Shown in pieces: positions 31,221 to 33,432 of a stretch of 33,432 nt of DNA. Where the stretch lies: the NCBI GenBank assembly GCA_002314945.1, contig DCHV01000041.1, positions 1-33,432 on the forward strand, read 5' to 3'. Numbering within the stretch: the first letter of the stretch is position 1; the number at the start of each line of letters is the position of its first letter. The DNA comes from Prevotellaceae bacterium UBA1743 (GTDB lineage: Bacteria; Bacteroidota; Bacteroidia; Bacteroidales; Bacteroidaceae). Position numbers and translations under genes: made by a program. The notes beneath the pieces were generated by a model. That model did no database searches and was not told the DNA's origin. It saw only the letters and a program-made list of their open reading frames with translations.

Positions 31221-31653
31221 AATTGACAGAGGGTTGAAGGATAGATATACTGTCTATGAAGGTATGGGTGCATCGAACACCTATTATTTCATGAAACATA
31301 TTGGTGGGGCAATCTGGTGATTCGTAATGGGGCGTGTTTTGTTTGGCAATCCATACTGTATCATGCATGATGTAATCCTTGTTGCAAACAGTAAACACAA
31401 GCGTGTCTTCTGCATTCCAGAAACTCATGGGTAATTTCACGCTTCCTGCTCCTGCTTTCTTGTTCAATAGTACAGAGTCTGTTCCACATGCGGTGATAGT
31501 GAGCGTATCGTTGATTGTCACAGCCTTTCCGTTGGCATAGAATACAGTAGTGTATGATACGGAGTTGTAGAGTGAACAGTCGATAGAGTCGCAGCCGCAT
31601 ATAACACACAGTATAGCAATAACAGCTGTTACAATGTTTTTTTTTCTGCCCAT
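31174..31653 (-). CDS. DUF6452 family lipoprotein
   Basis: A 159-aa lipoprotein: hydrophobic signal AVIAILCVICGC with lipobox Cys20 or 21, followed by a small beta-rich domain with Cys-containing NSVSYTTVFYANGKAV and TACGTDSVLLNKKA. It resembles DUF6452, a Bacteroidales family of unknown function usually next to DUF6048. Its start shares one base with the stop of the glycosyltransferase gene, and its end overlaps DUF6048 by 47 bp, a long overlap that supports co-translation. Confidence 0.75.
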   Translation of the reverse strand: MGRKKNIVTAVIAILCVICGCDSIDCSLYNSVSYTTVFYANGKAVTINDTLTITACGTDSVLLNKKAGAGSVKLPMSFWNAEDTLVFTVCNKDYIMHDTVWIAKQNTPHYESPDCPTNMFHEIIGVRCTHTFIDSISILQPSVNYAETQNLSIHLISGE

Positions 31654-32609
31654 CAGAATTCCGCTTCTATTTGATAGTTGTTTCGCTCAGTTGCATTTCT
31701 ACTAATTAATTCTCCAAGGAAACCTGCCACAAAGAGCTGTGTTCCCATGATCATCATGGTGAGCGCCAAGTAGAAGTACGGGCTGTCCGTAACCAGAGGA
31801 TGAGCTACTCCGGTAGATAGATAATAGAGTTTAGTGCAACCTACAATCATTACCGAGATAAAACCAAGAATGAACATCAGTGTGCCTACAAATCCGAAGA
31901 CATGCATAGGCTTTAATCCAAAGCTATTCAGAAACCATAGGGATAACAAGTCCAAGTAGCCGTTCACAAAGCGATTAAGACCCATAAACTTGGATTTTCC
32001 AAACTTACGTGCCTGATGATGCACCTCTTTTTCTCCGATTTTGTTGAAACCTGCATTCTTGGCCAAATAGGGAATGTAACGATGCATTTCGCCATAAACC
32101 TCGATATTCTTAATCACTTCTTTGCGGTATGCCTTCAATCCACAGTTGAAGTCATGCAGATTGGGGATTCCACTTACCTTACGTGCTGTGGCGTTGAAAA
32201 GTTTTGTAGGAATTGTCTTTGATAGGGGATCGTAACGCTTCTTCTTGTAGCCACTCACGAGGTCGTAACCCTCTTCTGTAATCATGCGATAGAGAGCTGG
32301 TATCTCGTCTGGCGAATCCTGCAAATCAGCATCCATAGTGATGACAACATCACCTTCTGCTTTTCTGAAGCCACAGAACAGAGCAGGACTTTTGCCATAG
32401 TTTCTGCGGAACTTGATACCTTTCACACAAGTGGGGTTCTCATCATGCAGTTGACAGATAATATCCCATGAATGGTCGGTACTACCATCGTTGACAAAGA
32501 GAATCTCGTAAGTAAACTGATTCTCCTCCATGACACGTTTTATCCATTTATAGAGTTCGGGCAACGATTCGTCTTCGTTGTACAGAGGTATGATAACTGA
32601 GATATCCAT
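31653..32609 (-). CDS. Family 2 glycosyltransferase, polyprenyl-phosphate type
   Basis: A membrane glycosyltransferase of the DPM1/GtrB group, which transfers a sugar from a nucleotide donor to polyprenyl phosphate at the cytoplasmic face. The GT-A domain opens VIIPLYNEDESLPELYKW and carries the metal-binding MDADLQDSPDEIP. Two C-terminal helices (about 232-255, FGFVGTLMFILGFISVMIVG, and 275-300, FYLALTMMIMGTQLFVAGFL) anchor it. 318 aa is typical. The sugar is not predictable from sequence. It lies 7 bp after the DUF4199 gene, which may be a membrane partner. Confidence 0.92.
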   Translation of the reverse strand: MDISVIIPLYNEDESLPELYKWIKRVMEENQFTYEILFVNDGSTDHSWDIICQLHDENPTCVKGIKFRRNYGKSPALFCGFRKAEGDVVITMDADLQDSPDEIPALYRMITEEGYDLVSGYKKKRYDPLSKTIPTKLFNATARKVSGIPNLHDFNCGLKAYRKEVIKNIEVYGEMHRYIPYLAKNAGFNKIGEKEVHHQARKFGKSKFMGLNRFVNGYLDLLSLWFLNSFGLKPMHVFGFVGTLMFILGFISVMIVGCTKLYYLSTGVAHPLVTDSPYFYLALTMMIMGTQLFVAGFLGELISRNATERNNYQIEAEF

Positions 32610-32616
32610 ACGCAGG

Positions 32617-33171
32617 TTATTGGTTGTTGTTCGTTGTTTGTGGAGTTGCTCTTATCGAACTTGTCCAGGTACATACAATCGAGAAGAGCAAGGCGATAAG
32701 CATGTTGAAAAGGATTAATGAAAGGATCATGTCTCCTATGTTCACAGAAGCGAGTATCTCCGTCATTTGTTCGATAGTATAAGGGGTGTTCGTCTGTTTC
32801 AACAGGGACTGGTATTCGGGCGTGTTGAAGATTTTCTCTATCGACGAAACAATGTGCCCATTGTCGAGAAACTGGAAATACAAGTATTGTCCCATTGTGG
32901 TAAGAAGCGAAGCGTACATCCCAATAAGCATAGCCATGTTCCATCGGTAGAGAGGAGAAAGTGGGGTAGTGTCACGCTGAAATTTCTTCATGAGCCGTAT
33001 TTCGACAAAGATAGACAGAAGGGCTGTGAAATTACCTACATGTCCTAAGAGTGGGAAATCCAGAGAATACATCGAGCATAGGAAACTAACGATCCACATT
33101 ATTCCGATAGTAAGCCCATATTGGCCGGCATAGGCTCTTATTAACCTCAACTTATTTACTTCTTGTTCCAT
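32617..33171 (-). CDS. DUF4199 family membrane protein
   Basis: A 184-aa inner-membrane protein with about four hydrophobic helices (near 17-36, 42-58, 76-100 and 150-175), matching the pattern of DUF4199, a Bacteroidetes family often next to a family 2 glycosyltransferase. I start it at ATG 33171 (MEQEVNK) because a TATCTTTG box at 33190-33197 lies between this and the more distant ATG, which would begin upstream of its own promoter. It heads the long minus-strand gene string. Function is unknown. Confidence 0.82.
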   Translation of the reverse strand: MEQEVNKLRLIRAYAGQYGLTIGIMWIVSFLCSMYSLDFPLLGHVGNFTALLSIFVEIRLMKKFQRDTTPLSPLYRWNMAMLIGMYASLLTTMGQYLYFQFLDNGHIVSSIEKIFNTPEYQSLLKQTNTPYTIEQMTEILASVNIGDMILSLILFNMLIALLFSIVCTWTSSIRATPQTTNNNQ

Positions 33172-33189
33172 TATATTAAAAAAGACGCG

Positions 33190-33197
33190 CAAAGATA
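33190..33197 (-). promoter_or_regulatory. -7 box for the long minus-strand operon
   Basis: Minus-strand TATCTTTG matches TAnnTTTG and ends 18 bp before the DUF4199 start. No TTTG at the usual distance upstream. It would drive up to nine genes down to 26109. Confidence 0.6.
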
Positions 33198-33267
33198 TGA
33201 AAAAAAATAAGATTTCTTTCCCTGTCGATTGTTTTTCTCGTTTTCGTTCAAAAATATGAGTGCAAAA

Positions 33268-33299
33268 TTTGGTGGAATCATACATTCTGTGTACTTTTG
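33268..33299 (+). promoter_or_regulatory. Consensus promoter of the SRP RNA
   Basis: TTTG (33268-33271), a 20-bp gap, and TACTTTTG (33292-33299). Transcription is expected to begin near 33303, at the first bases of the RNA. Confidence 0.85.
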
Positions 33300-33302
33300 C
33301 AG

Positions 33303-33411
33303 CCGCTAAACGGGAAAGTCCTGTACGGCATGCTCCCTTCGAATCCCCCAGGGTTTGATCGCAGCAAGGGTAGTTGGTCGTAGCGGCGCGATATAGTAAG
33401 CTTTCCCACCC
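33303..33411 (+). ncRNA. ffs: Signal recognition particle RNA, small bacterial type
   Basis: A ~109-nt RNA that scaffolds Ffh for co-translational targeting to the membrane. The ends pair: GGGAAAG (33312-33318) with CTTTCCC (33401-33407). The interior folds back with CCCTT (33335-33339) against AAGGG (33366-33370). The apical Ffh-binding loop reads CCAGG...GCAGCAAGG (33348-33370), equivalent to the CAGG/AGCAGC elements of the E. coli molecule but with a GTTTGATC tip instead of the GGAA tetraloop. I recall this form from other Bacteroidetes. Ends are approximate. A consensus promoter precedes it, and a tRNA begins immediately after, so the two are likely cut from one transcript. Confidence 0.8.
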
Positions 33412-33432
33412 GCCTCTTTAGCTCAGTTGGCC
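33412..33432 (+). tRNA. 5' end of a tRNA, probably tRNA-Thr (partial)
   Basis: The last 21 bases GCCTCTTTAGCTCAGTTGG(CC) give a 7-nt acceptor strand, then TAGCTCAGTTGG, the canonical D-arm. The gene is cut by the window edge before the anticodon. The acceptor GCCTCTT resembles the tRNA-Thr(UGU) of Bacteroidales from memory, but identity cannot be confirmed without the rest. Confidence 0.7.

Noticed and set aside
33172..33285. N-terminal extension of the DUF4199 gene
   Set aside because: It starts upstream of the TATCTTTG box and adds a basic, non-conserved stretch before the first membrane helix.

Overview
The window reads as a chromosomal segment of a Bacteroidales bacterium, most likely Prevotellaceae (Prevotella/Segatella-like). 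Three things support this. The promoters match the Bacteroidetes form (TTTG, 19-20 bp, TAnnTTTG) and starts lack strong Shine-Dalgarno sequences. Several families are typical of the phylum (DUF6048, DUF6452, DUF4199, GH95 and GH10 lipoprotein or secreted enzymes, S41 peptidase). The Kdo genes indicate a Gram-negative envelope. Genus is an inference; no rRNA or marker phylogeny was available.

Region 1 (1-2820) is accessory and unexplained. It holds two divergent genes of unknown function (118-615 minus, 892-2448 plus) embedded in unusually repeat-rich non-coding DNA: heptamers at 31-65, six CAGTTCAT octamers at 699-863, an 18-bp inverted repeat of GTAAG units at 2458-2605, and an 11-bp-phased array of TACGGT half-sites at 2716-2797. 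It looks like a small mobile or replicon-like element with its binding sites, but no integrase, relaxase or replication protein is visible.

Region 2 (2821-6734): a LOG-type nucleotide-binding protein divergent from a small AlbA_2/Schlafen-like protein, then a secreted GH10 xylanase that ends in a CBM48-like domain usually followed by a feruloyl esterase. Next is a wrecked MATE transporter gene in which a large internal deletion joins the first ~50 codons to the last ~30 in another frame.

Region 3 (6735-12126, plus): ugd with a REP-like palindrome inserted in frame, then a terminator and a tightly coupled cluster dapA-kdsA-kdsD-phospholipase D-like. UDP-glucuronate, Kdo and phospholipid functions give this block a cell-envelope theme.

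Region 4 (12119-24541, minus): ppdK with its own promoter and terminator; a GH95 alpha-fucosidase-like lipoprotein, a melibiase-like glycosidase and nth packed together; then pgk with its own consensus promoter, followed by an orphan solute-binding lipoprotein and a TPR protein. Central glycolysis (ppdK, pgk) and glycan hydrolysis are neighbours here.

Region 5 (24677-33432): rlmD (plus) converges on a long compact minus-strand gene string running from 33171 down to 26109 (DUF4199, glycosyltransferase 2, DUF6452, DUF6048, mntP, apbE, Crp/Fnr-type regulator, dCMP deaminase, S41 peptidase), nearly every junction overlapping or within 20 bp. The convergent junction is a perfect hairpin that encodes the last codons of both proteins. 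At the right edge a consensus promoter drives a signal recognition particle RNA, directly followed by the 5' end of a tRNA, probably tRNA-Thr.
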